Shown here in pieces: positions 8,862-16,732 of a stretch of DNA of 40,379 nucleotides. Within the stretch, counting starts at the first letter, position 1, and the number at the start of each line of letters is the position of its first letter. Below the pieces are notes generated by a model. It worked only from the letters and a program-made list of their open reading frames with translations, had not been told where the DNA came from and did not search any database. Origin of the DNA: Oceanospirillaceae bacterium (GTDB lineage Bacteria; Pseudomonadota; Gammaproteobacteria; Pseudomonadales; Balneatricaceae). A program made the position numbers and the translations under genes. Location of the stretch: positions 1-40,379 of the forward strand of contig JABXIM010000137.1 in NCBI GenBank assembly GCA_013373085.1. The letters run 5' to 3'.

Positions 8862-9745
8862 AAAGTCCTCATCAGTGCCGCCGCCTCGTCGATTTCGACC
8901 GGGGCGAATTGTAGTTCTGTGCCGGGCCGCATCTGCGCCAGACGGTAAAGATCCAGTGGCAATAAAGTCCCCAGTATCGGATAGCCGCCGATGGTCTGTC
9001 GATCATTGAGCAACAGGATCGGCCGGCCGTCCGGCGGCACCTGCACGGCCCCCAGGGCGATTCCCTGCGACAGAATTCCGCCACGTTCCCAGGACAGCGC
9101 GGGCCCCTCGAGTCGCACGCCCATGCGGTCGCTGTCGGCACTGATGCGGTAAGGCTCGGAAAAAAAGACCTGACGCTCGGCCCCGGCAAAGTCATGGAAC
9201 TGATAACAGGGCAGGATTCGCAGCGGTCTGTCTTCAGGCTCCCGAAAACGCGGCGGCACGCACCGCAGCTGCGTCGACGGCACGCGGTCGACGGCGCATT
9301 CGAGCCGATCACCCGCAACCAGAGGGCGACCGATGCCCTCGCGCACCACCGTCGCATGGCTGCCGAAGCTGCAGGGCCCGGCAAAGCCGCCCGCCACCGC
9401 GAGGTAGGCCCTCAACCCCCTGCGGGCATAGCCGAAGCGCAGGTGGTCGCCGGCATTGATCCGGTACGACTGCCAGGGCCCGCACGGTCGACCGTTGATT
9501 TCCAGCCCCAGGTCGGCCCCGGTCAGCGCAATCCGCGTGTCAAGGCCCGCCAGCAGCTCGAGCCGTCCGAGGCTGATCTCCAGCAACGGCGCGTTCTGCT
9601 CGTTGTCGAGCAGGCGATTGGCCCAGCGCGCCGCGCGCTCGTCGAGCGGCCCCCCGGTGGTCAGCCCCAGGTGCTGGTAACCGCGCCGCCCCAGATCCTG
9701 CAGCAGCGTCAGCGCGCCGGGTTTGATGACTTCGAATCCGGTCAT
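8843..9745 (-). CDS. pxpC: 5-oxoprolinase subunit PxpC (KipA-like carboxyltransferase domain)
   Basis: This 300-residue protein has the allophanate hydrolase subunit 2-like fold. It opens with [20 protein letters not shown] and shows the family segment [20 protein letters not shown] at about 27-46. [22 protein letters not shown] and MGVRLEGP follow. With PxpA and PxpB it forms the ATP-dependent 5-oxoprolinase that opens pyroglutamate to glutamate in the cytoplasm. It is the last gene of the operon; its ATG overlaps the pxpB stop (ATGA). Its 3' end overlaps yidD by 19 nt, tail to tail. Confidence 0.94.
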   Translation of the reverse strand: MTGFEVIKPGALTLLQDLGRRGYQHLGLTTGGPLDERAARWANRLLDNEQNAPLLEISLGRLELLAGLDTRIALTGADLGLEINGRPCGPWQSYRINAGDHLRFGYARRGLRAYLAVAGGFAGPCSFGSHATVVREGIGRPLVAGDRLECAVDRVPSTQLRCVPPRFREPEDRPLRILPCYQFHDFAGAERQVFFSEPYRISADSDRMGVRLEGPALSWERGGILSQGIALGAVQVPPDGRPILLLNDRQTIGGYPILGTLLPLDLYRLAQMRPGTELQFAPVEIDEAAALMRTFYDFFG

Positions 9746-10431
9746 GCCCGCACCTCGAGCAGACGGCGGTATTCTGCTTCGGCAATGGGTTCGAAGCGCA
9801 CCCGGTCACCGACCTGGATGCTAAGATAAGGCGCGGCGGACGCATCGAACAGCGTCAACGGGCAGCGCCCCAGCACATGCCAGCCGCCAGGCGTCGCCTG
9901 CGGGTAGACGGCGGTTTGCCGCTCCGCCAGAGCAACCGAGCCCGCCGGTACACTGGTACGCGGAGTATCCCGGCGCGGCGTCGCGATGCGGGGATCGACA
10001 TCGCCAAGGTAACCGAAGCCCGGGCTGAAACCGATGGCATACACACGGTACTCGGGCGAGACATGCAGGTCGATCAGTTTGGCCACCGTCATATCGTGAC
10101 GCTGCGCCAGCGTTTCGAGGTCCGGCCCGACCTGCGGGTCGTACCACACCGGCAGCGTCACCAGCCGGCCCGCACCCTGGATCGCGGCATCGGGGTTCAG
10201 GTCCTGCAACAACGACTCCAGGCGCCGGCTCAGCGCCGCGACGCTGTCGCGACGCAGGTCGAAGCTGAGCAGTATGGAGGCATAGGAGGGCACCAGGTCG
10301 ATCAGAATCGGCGCCAGCTCACGCCGGATCAGTGCGGTCGCCGCGGCAACCCGCGCCGAAGTCGCGGGGTCCGCCCGCTCCCCCAGCAGGATCAGCAGAC
10401 TGTCGACCGACGCCGGACGGATCTCAAGCAT
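9742..10431 (-). CDS. pxpB: 5-oxoprolinase subunit PxpB (KipI-like)
   Basis: This 229-residue protein of the allophanate hydrolase subunit 1/KipI family shows FSPGFGYLGDVDPRIATPRR at about 138-157 and the C-terminal GGWHVLGRCPLTLFD, both typical. The N-terminal half (SVDSLLILLGERADP) is the usual cyclophilin-like partner domain start. It joins PxpC in the 5-oxoprolinase complex; the B. subtilis homologue KipI also inhibits the sporulation kinase KinA, a role not expected here. It overlaps pxpA by 8 nt upstream and pxpC by 4 nt downstream, which indicates translational coupling. Confidence 0.94.
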   Translation of the reverse strand: MLEIRPASVDSLLILLGERADPATSARVAAATALIRRELAPILIDLVPSYASILLSFDLRRDSVAALSRRLESLLQDLNPDAAIQGAGRLVTLPVWYDPQVGPDLETLAQRHDMTVAKLIDLHVSPEYRVYAIGFSPGFGYLGDVDPRIATPRRDTPRTSVPAGSVALAERQTAVYPQATPGGWHVLGRCPLTLFDASAAPYLSIQVGDRVRFEPIAEAEYRRLLEVRA

Positions 10432-11158
10432 CGCTGATCACTCGGCGAATCTGCCGCAATACGGCGATGCCGGCCTCGTTGTCGCCGTGGACACAGAGCG
10501 TATCGGGTGTCAGCGGCAGCGGTCTGCCGTCGACCGACAACAGCTGCCCCTCACCGGCCAGGCGACGGACCTGTTCCAGTACCGCCTCGGAGTCGCGCAG
10601 CACGGCACCGGCCTGCGAGCGGGGCAGCAGCAAGCCGTCGCGGTCATACCCCCGGTCGGCAAACGCCTCGAACAGCAACTCGACGCCGACAGCGGCGGCC
10701 ATATCCCGGTAGTGATCATTACGCGCCGTCGCCTGGATCATCAGTGGCAATCCGCCACAGACGTCTTTCGCCGCCGCCATCAACGCCCGCATCAGCCGGT
10801 CGTCGCGCATCATGTCGTTGTACAGGGCGCCATGCGGCTTGACGTATGTGACCCGCATACCCCGGGACTCGGCGATCGCCTGCAGCGCCCCGACCTGATA
10901 CTGCAGCATGCAGGCCGCCTCGTCCGGAGAGCAGGCGATACTGCGCCGGCCGAAGCCAACCAGATCCGGATAGCCGGGGTGGGCCCCGACCTCAACGGCG
11001 TGCTCTCGCGCCAGCTCGACGGTGCGCGCCATCGTCAGCGGATCGGAGGCATGGAAGCCGCATGCGATATTGGCCATGTCCACCAGCGGCATCGCCTGGG
11101 CATCAAAGCCCATCGTCCAGCTTCCAAAGCTCTCGCCCATGTCACAATTCAGTTTCAC
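10424..11158 (-). CDS. pxpA: 5-oxoprolinase subunit PxpA (LamB/YcsF family)
   Basis: This 244-residue protein starts VKLNCDMGESFG, matching the family N-terminus. I therefore choose the GTG at 11158 over the TTG nine codons upstream; GGAAA is the nearest ribosome binding site and is weak. Metal and active-site regions are visible: NIACGFHASDP, EVGAHPGYPDLVGFGRR, YVKPHGALYN and CVHGDNEAG. PxpA is thought to act on 5-oxoproline first within the PxpABC complex. It is the first gene of the pxpABC operon and is divergent from the SLC5-STAC gene across about 230 nt, so control may be shared. Confidence 0.93.
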   Translation of the reverse strand: MKLNCDMGESFGSWTMGFDAQAMPLVDMANIACGFHASDPLTMARTVELAREHAVEVGAHPGYPDLVGFGRRSIACSPDEAACMLQYQVGALQAIAESRGMRVTYVKPHGALYNDMMRDDRLMRALMAAAKDVCGGLPLMIQATARNDHYRDMAAAVGVELLFEAFADRGYDRDGLLLPRSQAGAVLRDSEAVLEQVRRLAGEGQLLSVDGRPLPLTPDTLCVHGDNEAGIAVLRQIRRVISDA

Positions 11159-11389
11159 GGATAATTTCCAATCGTCAGTTAACAATCGCCGGGGTAAGGC
11201 GTTCAGTGTTACTGACAGGCCTCACGCCTCGGGCTTCACGCACTATTGTATCGCCTGCCGTAAATCCTTTGACGTCGGAAATGCACTTTTGTCTCAATCG
11301 GATAGCCGCCGGGCGCACATTGACCCCTCAGGTCCCAGCGACTATTTAGTAAAGGCACTCTTACACCGCATAGTTGGGCCTAAACGACC

Positions 11390-13633
11390 ATGTTCTCACC
11401 GCTGACGGTCACCCTCATCGTGCTCGCCTACATGGCCTTGCTGTTCGCGATTGCACAGTTTGCCGAAAAGCGGGCCGAGATCCGCGGACCCAAGACGCAC
11501 GGCCCCTGGGTCTATTCGCTGTCGCTGGCCGTCTTCGCCACTTCCTGGACGTTCTACGGCAGCGTCGGCCTGGCCAGCCAGTCGGGCCTGCTGTTCTTTG
11601 GCATCTACCTCGGCGCCCTGATCGCTATCGCCTGCTGGTGGATCATTCTCAGGCGCATGGTCGCGGCCAAGGAAACCTTTCATATCACCAGCATCGCCGA
11701 CTTCATCTCGACCCGGTATAACCGCTCCCAGCCGATCGCCGCCGTGGTAACGCTGATCGCACTGATCGGCAGCCTGCCCTACATCGCCCTGCAGCTCGAA
11801 GCGGTGATCAGCTCTTTCAACCTGATCACCGCCCGAGGCACCGAGGCAGGCGTTGGCGGCCTCACCGGTCTGCTGGTGACACTGGTGATGGCGATTTTCA
11901 CCATCCTGTTCGGTGCGCGGCGGCTGGACCCGACCGAGCGCCATCCCGGGATGGTCACGGTGCTGGCGGTGGAGTGCCTGGTCAAACTGGTTGCCTTCAT
12001 CGCTATTGGCCTGTTCGTCACGCTGTCCGTATTCGGCGGCGTCGGCGAGCTCACCGAGCGGCTGTTCGAAGGCGACCTGCAGCACCTGACCCTCGTACAC
12101 AGCGACCACGGCAACGGTTTCACCTGGCTCACCTTTATCGTGCTCAGTTTCGCCGGCGTCCAGCTGCTACCGAGACAATTCCACGTCGCGGTGGTCGAGA
12201 ATCCGGATCAACGCTACATCAAGACCGCGATGTGGGTGTTTCCGCTGTACCTGATCCTGATCAACCTCTTTGTACTGCCAATCGCCGGCGCGGGCCTCGT
12301 CAGCGGCCTTCCCGTCGCCCAGGCCGACTTCTACGTGCTGCTTGTCCCCCAACGTGCCGGCGAGGAGCTACTGACACTGCTGACCTTCCTGGGCGGCTAT
12401 TCCGCCGCCACCGCCATGGTCCTGGTCACCACCATGACCCTGGCCACCATGGCCTCGAATCACCTGCTGCTGCCGCTGCTCGAGCGCATCCCGGGGCTGC
12501 AGCGGGCACGCGGCTCGCTGCTGCAGGTGCGCTGGCTGATGATCGTGCTGATACTGCTGGCCGCGTACTGGTTCGCGGCGGAATTCGGCAGTGCCTATCT
12601 GCTGGTGACCATCGGCCTGCTGTCCTTCGCGGCGGTACTGCAATTCGCGCCGTCGATGTTCGGTGGCCTGTTCTGGGCCCGTGGCAACAGCGCCGGCGCG
12701 CTGCTGGGCCTGTGCGGCGGCTTTCTGGTCTGGTTCTACACCCTGGCCCTGCCCACGTTCGTGCGTCAGGGCTGGATCGATCCGTCATTGCTCAGTGACG
12801 GCCCCTGGGGACTGTCGCTGTTGCGGCCCGAAGCCTTGCTGGGCGTGGAAGGGCTGCCGGCGCTGAGCCACAGTGTGCTCTGGTCGATGGTCGTCAATAT
12901 CGGCCTCTACGTGCTCGCGTCGCTGGTATACGTGCCACACAAGAGCGAACGTACGTTGACCAACGAGTTTCTCGCTTCGATGCACCCCAACTCTCAGCGC
13001 TACCGCGCCCGCTCGACCGGGCTTGAAGCCTACATCGGACTGGAACCGAAAATGGCCGAGGCCGAAGCCCTGCTGACCAAGTACCTGAGCCCGGACAAGG
13101 CCTACCTGGCAGTCAACGGTATTGCCGAAGACCTGAGGCTGATCGGCAAGAGCGAGATCAGCATCATCGAACTGATCGAGTTTCATCGCATGCTCGAGCA
13201 CGTGCTCGCCGGCGCGATCGGCGCCGCCAGCGCCCACCACGCCATCGAAGCTTCGATCCGCTACAGCGACCGGGAAGCCTCCGACCTCAAGGCGCTTTAC
13301 AGCCATCTGGTCAGCGAACTCCACGGTCAGCACCTGACGACCAGGGACACCGCCTCCGGCGTCAAATCAGGAAAGTCGACAACGGACCACTACGGCATGA
13401 TCAACGAGCTGCAGCGCACCATCGAGGAACAGCAGCAGCAACTGGCCGCTCAGGAGGCACAGATTGCGAGCCTGGAAGCGAAGCTGGAGGGGCGTTACGA
13501 GGAAATCTTCAATTTCCGCCTCGAGGCACAGCGGTTACGGCAGGAAAATGAACTGCTGCGACACGAACTGGGCGCAATCCGGACATCGACGGGCAACGCC
13601 GGTGAAACGCCCGGGGGCGCCAGCAACGGCTGA
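11390..13633 (+). CDS. SLC5-STAC membrane sensor/transporter-like protein without a kinase domain
   Basis: This 747-residue protein has a sodium:solute symporter-like (SLC5) region of about 13 hydrophobic segments (residues 1-525), with FATSWTFYGSVGLAS near 45 and a conserved DFISTRYN at about 104. A helical STAC-like segment follows (about 540-650), then a Gln/Glu-rich coiled coil (about 665-735: INELQRTIEEQQQQ, RLRQENELLRHE). CbrA-type sensors continue after STAC into PAS and histidine kinase domains; here the frame ends in GGASNG with a normal TGA. There are no H, N or G boxes, and only 140 nt remain before mscS on the other strand. It is therefore a natural kinase-less form, not a frameshift. 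It may transport a solute or signal through a partner. Divergence from pxpABC makes an amino-acid-like ligand conceivable, but this is only inference. Confidence 0.85.
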   Translation: MFSPLTVTLIVLAYMALLFAIAQFAEKRAEIRGPKTHGPWVYSLSLAVFATSWTFYGSVGLASQSGLLFFGIYLGALIAIACWWIILRRMVAAKETFHITSIADFISTRYNRSQPIAAVVTLIALIGSLPYIALQLEAVISSFNLITARGTEAGVGGLTGLLVTLVMAIFTILFGARRLDPTERHPGMVTVLAVECLVKLVAFIAIGLFVTLSVFGGVGELTERLFEGDLQHLTLVHSDHGNGFTWLTFIVLSFAGVQLLPRQFHVAVVENPDQRYIKTAMWVFPLYLILINLFVLPIAGAGLVSGLPVAQADFYVLLVPQRAGEELLTLLTFLGGYSAATAMVLVTTMTLATMASNHLLLPLLERIPGLQRARGSLLQVRWLMIVLILLAAYWFAAEFGSAYLLVTIGLLSFAAVLQFAPSMFGGLFWARGNSAGALLGLCGGFLVWFYTLALPTFVRQGWIDPSLLSDGPWGLSLLRPEALLGVEGLPALSHSVLWSMVVNIGLYVLASLVYVPHKSERTLTNEFLASMHPNSQRYRARSTGLEAYIGLEPKMAEAEALLTKYLSPDKAYLAVNGIAEDLRLIGKSEISIIELIEFHRMLEHVLAGAIGAASAHHAIEASIRYSDREASDLKALYSHLVSELHGQHLTTRDTASGVKSGKSTTDHYGMINELQRTIEEQQQQLAAQEAQIASLEAKLEGRYEEIFNFRLEAQRLRQENELLRHELGAIRTSTGNAGETPGGASNG

Positions 13634-13734
13634 TTCGACGCTGCGCCTGTACTGCCCCGACAACAGAGGCAACAGGAGCAGGAGCAATACCGGCGCCGGA
13701 GGAATCTGCACCGGTTAAGCCATTCGGAATATCC

Positions 13735-13764
13735 GTTGCCGCCGGTCCCGCGACGGGCGGCAAC
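13735..13764. terminator. Bidirectional hairpin between convergent SLC5-STAC and mscS
   Basis: GTTGCCGCC and GGCGGCAAC form a 9-bp stem. After one mismatch, GTC/GAC extends it around a CCGC loop. It lies between two genes that end toward each other. T runs are absent on both sides. Confidence 0.45.
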
Positions 13765-13775
13765 ATGGCGACGGG

Positions 13776-14591
13776 TCAGTCGCCGCTCTGGTGCAGGTGC
13801 ACATCCATCTGCGGGAACGGGATACTGATGCCTTCCTCGTCGAAACGCAGTTTGACCTTCTCGTTGGTGTCCCAGAGCACAGCCCAGTAGTCGGCGCTGT
13901 TTACCCAGGGGCGCACGTTGAAGTTCACACTGCTGTCGGCCAGCGCCGCCACAGCAACCACCGGCTCCGGATCCTTCAGCACCCGCTCGTCCTGATCGAG
14001 GATTTCCAGCAGAATGTTTTTGGCCTTGCGCAGATCGGCGTCGTAGCCGATGCCGAATACCATATCGACGCGGCGAGTGGCACGCTTGGAGTAGTTGGTG
14101 ATAACGCCGCTGTAGATACCACCGTTGGGCACGATAACCTCACGGTTGTCGCCGGTGCGCATGACGGTGTTGAAGATCGAAATATGCTCGACGATGCCGG
14201 ATACGCCGCCCGCCTCGACGAAATCCCCTTCGCGGAACGGGCGGAACACGATCAGCATCACCCCGGCGGCGAAATTCTTCAGCGAGTCCTGCAACGCCAA
14301 ACCAACCGCCAGGCCAGCGGCACCGACGACAGCGATCAGCGAAGTGGTATCCACGCCGAGCTGATCGAGGGCGGCAACAATCACGACCAGCAGCAAAAGC
14401 ACACTGACGATGGAGCTGATGAAGTTGATCAGCATCTGGTCGACACGGGCTTTTGCCAGTACCCGGCCGAGCACGTTGACGACGATCTTGATGACGATAC
14501 GGCCGACGATAAAGATGGCCAGCGCCAACACAATGTTGATCGCCCAGGGAATCGCGTAAGCGTCAATATAATCGGCGTAGAGACTTTCCAT
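13776..14591 (-). CDS. mscS: MscS family small-conductance mechanosensitive channel
   Basis: This 271-residue protein has three N-terminal transmembrane helices (about 15-40, 60-80, 85-115). The pore helix TM3 has the small-residue pattern VVGAAGLAVGLALQDSLKNFAAGVML, described here by position about 90-115 and the key Ala/Gly repeats with the Gln-Asp hinge. The MscS beta domain follows (PFREGDFVEAGGVSG, VIVPNGGIYSG), and then the alpha/beta cage ending RFDEEGISIPFPQMDVHL. The length is close to E. coli MscS (286). The channel opens under membrane tension to release solutes in hypo-osmotic shock. GAGG lies 7 nt before the ATG. Confidence 0.95.
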   Translation of the reverse strand: MESLYADYIDAYAIPWAINIVLALAIFIVGRIVIKIVVNVLGRVLAKARVDQMLINFISSIVSVLLLLVVIVAALDQLGVDTTSLIAVVGAAGLAVGLALQDSLKNFAAGVMLIVFRPFREGDFVEAGGVSGIVEHISIFNTVMRTGDNREVIVPNGGIYSGVITNYSKRATRRVDMVFGIGYDADLRKAKNILLEILDQDERVLKDPEPVVAVAALADSSVNFNVRPWVNSADYWAVLWDTNEKVKLRFDEEGISIPFPQMDVHLHQSGD

Positions 14592-14959
14592 ATACGTACC
14601 TCGTGATAACAGGATTCTTCACAGAACCACTATCAAGCCTTCCTTGGGGAGGCGCCGGACAGCAATCTGTCGTGCGAGCGCGACAATTTATGACTTTGAA
14701 TGCATAAATCGACGCCCATAAGCGACATAGGATAATAAAAGACCGCATCTTCGCAATAGTCGGGGTTTCAAGAATTTTCTGGGGAACTATAATCGGGGGC
14801 CTTGGACAAACCAGGCTGCAGGATCGCGCGCCCAGTCCTGCCTTTTTCGCGGAGCCTTCGACCTTCCCGATCGCACGGACAGCGACCGGTTCGAGCCTCC
14901 CCCAGGCCCGCTTTTCAGGTGGGTATCAGGTAACCCAAGCATTAAGACCCTTCGATCCC
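14592..14959. other. Gene-free divergent region between mscS and the SH3 protein gene
   Basis: These 368 nt carry the divergent promoters of mscS and the SH3 gene. The part at 14680-14800 is visibly richer in A and T than its surroundings. A plus-strand promoter candidate is listed separately. A short GACAG-CAAT-CTGTC hairpin lies near 14665. Nothing resembling a gene was found. Confidence 0.5.
14766..14793 (+). promoter_or_regulatory. Candidate sigma70 promoter for the SH3 protein gene
   Basis: TTTCAA and TATAAT are separated by 16 nt. The -10 is a perfect match. The start codon at 14960 would leave a leader of about 160 nt. Confidence 0.4.
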
Positions 14960-15556
14960 ATGACTAGAATTCTGGACTCCCGCGGCCGCAACTGCCTGGC
15001 CGCCAGCCTCGTATTGATGACCGCCCTGCCGGTCTGCGCCAAACCCGGCCATATCGCCGATGACGTCTACACCTACTACCACAGCGGCCCGAGCAACCAG
15101 TACCGCATCATCGGCCGCATCCGCAGCGGCGAACCGGTGGAGATTCTGAAGCGCGACCAGAGCACCGATTACGTGCAGATCCGCATGGACGACGGCAAAA
15201 CCGGCTGGCTGCCGGGCGAACATGTCGCCGAAGGCCCGAGCACTCTGTCACGGCTGCCGGAGCTCGAAGCCGCCTTGACCGAGAAGCAGTCCACCACCAG
15301 CGATCAGAAGCAGGAAATCGATACCCTCAGGGCGGAGCTCGGCCGACTCAAGACCGAAAACCAGTCGTACACCGGCGAGCTGCAGACATTGAACAGCCAG
15401 ATCGACAGCCTCAACCGCCAGATCGAGAACATGGACGAAAGCAACCTGATGCGCTGGTTCACCCACGGCGGTCTGGTGGCGCTGGGTGGCGTGCTGCTGG
15501 GACTTTTGATTCCGTATTTTCCGAAAAAACGAAAGCGTCGCGACGACTGGTTCTGA
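14960..15556 (+). CDS. TIGR04211-type SH3 domain protein (YgiM-like), membrane anchored
   Basis: This 198-residue protein has a signal-like hydrophobic segment at about 12-27 ending in a CAKPG-type site. A bacterial SH3 domain follows (about 33-92: VYTYYHSGPSNQYRIIGRI, GKTGWLPGEHVAE), then a coiled coil at about 100-160. A C-terminal transmembrane helix (about 166-186) ends in a basic tail, PKKRKRRDDWF. The order signal, SH3b, coiled coil, TM is that of TIGR04211/YgiM, envelope proteins of unclear role, perhaps binding peptidoglycan. The gene is alone between divergent mscS and nsrR and ends in a strong hairpin. Confidence 0.88.
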   Translation: MTRILDSRGRNCLAASLVLMTALPVCAKPGHIADDVYTYYHSGPSNQYRIIGRIRSGEPVEILKRDQSTDYVQIRMDDGKTGWLPGEHVAEGPSTLSRLPELEAALTEKQSTTSDQKQEIDTLRAELGRLKTENQSYTGELQTLNSQIDSLNRQIENMDESNLMRWFTHGGLVALGGVLLGLLIPYFPKKRKRRDDWF

Positions 15557-15562
15557 CCCCAA

Positions 15563-15588
15563 CTGCCCCGCGCATCGCCGCGGGGCAG
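15563..15588 (+). terminator. GC-rich hairpin after the SH3 protein gene
   Basis: CTGCCCCGCG and CGCGGGGCAG form a perfect 10-bp stem with a 6-nt loop, 6 nt after the stop codon. The sequence after it is CCTGAATAAATATTC, AT-rich but without a clean T run. Confidence 0.6.
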
Positions 15589-15615
15589 CCTGAATAAATA
15601 TTCACAAACCCTAAA

Positions 15616-15647
15616 TTGCATGCCAAAATCCGGTTATCACTTACAAT
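15616..15647 (+). promoter_or_regulatory. Weak promoter candidate for nsrR
   Basis: TTGCAT and TACAAT lie 20 nt apart in an AT-rich stretch just before the gene. The long spacing makes this uncertain. Rrf2 regulators often repress their own promoters, but I could not define an NsrR box. Confidence 0.25.
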
Positions 15648-15668
15648 AACTACGGTTTTGGATGCGCC

Positions 15669-16118
15669 ATGCAACTCAATAAGCAAACCGACTACGCGGT
15701 CCGGGTACTGATTTATCTGGGCACGGCATCGGAAACGGAGCGCTGCACCGTTTCGGAAATGTCGGAAATCCTGGGCGTTTCCGCCAACAACCTTGCCAAG
15801 ATCGTCAACCGCTTTGCCAACCAGGGCATGATCACCACTGTTCGCGGTCGCAACGGTGGCATGCAGATCAAGCCGGAGACGCTGGACTACCCGCTCGGCG
15901 ACCTGGTTACCATGTTCGAGCCGGACTGCGAACTCGCGGACTGCAGCCACGCCAACTGCAACCTGGCCGAACAATGCGGCTGGCGGGACGTGCTGGCCGG
16001 ATCCCGCGAGGCCATGATCGCGCACATGAACCGTTACCGAGTACGCGATCTGCTGAAAAACCGGATCTGGCTCGAACAGGTACTCCGCCCGGAGCGGCGC
16101 CTGAACTCCAGGGTCTGA
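15669..16118 (+). CDS. nsrR: Rrf2 family Fe-S regulator, NsrR-like
   Basis: This 149-residue regulator has an N-terminal winged helix (MQLNKQTDYAVRVLIYLG, then SEMSEILGVSANNLAKIV as the recognition region). Cysteines at 92, 97 and 103 are spaced C-x4-C-x5-C, the spacing of NsrR (in E. coli C91, C96, C102) and different from IscR. NsrR binds an Fe-S cluster that nitric oxide destroys, releasing repression of NO-detoxifying genes such as flavohaemoglobin. No hmp or other obvious NO gene is adjacent. The QEGLA protein at 30279 belongs to a family annotated as modulating flavohaemoglobin expression, but it is 14 kb away. An extra Cys at 87 precedes the cluster. Confidence 0.87.
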   Translation: MQLNKQTDYAVRVLIYLGTASETERCTVSEMSEILGVSANNLAKIVNRFANQGMITTVRGRNGGMQIKPETLDYPLGDLVTMFEPDCELADCSHANCNLAEQCGWRDVLAGSREAMIAHMNRYRVRDLLKNRIWLEQVLRPERRLNSRV

Positions 16119-16177
16119 TACGGTTCCCGTCGGGATCCCGACTACCCCATAGCTGCGTTCAATGAACCCTATTGCAA

Positions 16178-16191
16178 CTGCCAATTGGCAG
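16178..16191. promoter_or_regulatory. 14-bp perfect palindrome upstream of grxA
   Basis: CTGCCAATTGGCAG reads the same on both strands and lies about 105 nt before the glutaredoxin start. It could be an operator for a dimeric regulator. I do not recognise the motif, and no clear -35/-10 pair is beside it. Confidence 0.35.
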
Positions 16192-16295
16192 CCTCGTCCA
16201 GCTGTTTGCTGAAATAGGTCCGGTCGCCGCCGCGACACCAGAAGACCGGAAACAACGGTTTGAGACCAGATCCAATGCTGGACAGGAGACTCCGA

Positions 16296-16538
16296 ATGGA
16301 ACCTATCACCATCTTTGGCCGCGAGGGCTGTGGTTACTGCCACCGCGCCGTACAGCTGTGCCAGAGCCAGGCACTGAACTATCGCTACATCGATATCCAC
16401 GCCGAAGGTATCAGCAAGGCAGACCTGGAAAAAACCATCGGCAAGCCGGTACTCACGGTGCCGCAAATTTTCAGCGGCAAACGTCATATCGGCGGTTACA
16501 CCGAATTCGCCCGAGAGGTTGCCGAACGGGCGCAATGA
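16296..16538 (+). CDS. grxA: Glutaredoxin, GrxA type
   Basis: This 80-residue dithiol glutaredoxin begins MEPITIFGREGCGYCHRA, with active site CGYC. The cis-Pro and glutathione-binding region is TVPQIFSGKRHIGGYTEF. The segment YIDIHAEGISKADLEKTIGK closely follows E. coli GrxA, whose partner includes ribonucleotide reductase. The ATG at 16296 is preferred to one twelve codons upstream because AGGAG lies 7 nt before it and the fold begins there. The protein is cytoplasmic and reduces disulphides with glutathione. It is probably cotranscribed with the 42-residue gene that follows after 61 nt. Confidence 0.9.
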   Translation: MEPITIFGREGCGYCHRAVQLCQSQALNYRYIDIHAEGISKADLEKTIGKPVLTVPQIFSGKRHIGGYTEFAREVAERAQ

Positions 16539-16599
16539 AGGCTAGTCTTAAAGACGACCCGCCGACTGCAGCGGGCGAAATCGAGGGAGGACCCCAGCC

Positions 16600-16728
16600 A
16601 TGATCACCATCGCCGTAGCCGCTCTCGCAGCTGGCGCCCTGATGCTGTTGCTCGTCCAGCGCAATCGGCCCGAAGTCCGCAAGGTGCCCATACGGGTCCG
16701 TGACGAGGACCGCAGACGCCGTCGCTAA
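16600..16728 (+). CDS. Small membrane protein, 42 residues, unknown
   Basis: The ATG is preceded by GGGAGGA at good spacing. The peptide starts MITIAVAALAAGALMLLLV, one transmembrane helix, and then becomes strongly basic, ending DEDRRRRR. The tail should stay in the cytoplasm. It ends 4 nt before the recD stop on the other strand. I know no family for it. The strong ribosome binding site and the helix-plus-basic-tail layout support it as real. Confidence 0.55.
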   Translation: MITIAVAALAAGALMLLLVQRNRPEVRKVPIRVRDEDRRRRR

Positions 16729-16732
16729 GGCG

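Noticed and set aside
13634-13775. A lost kinase domain after the SLC5-STAC gene
   Set aside because: The space is only about 140 nt, contains a hairpin, and has no kinase motifs in any frame.
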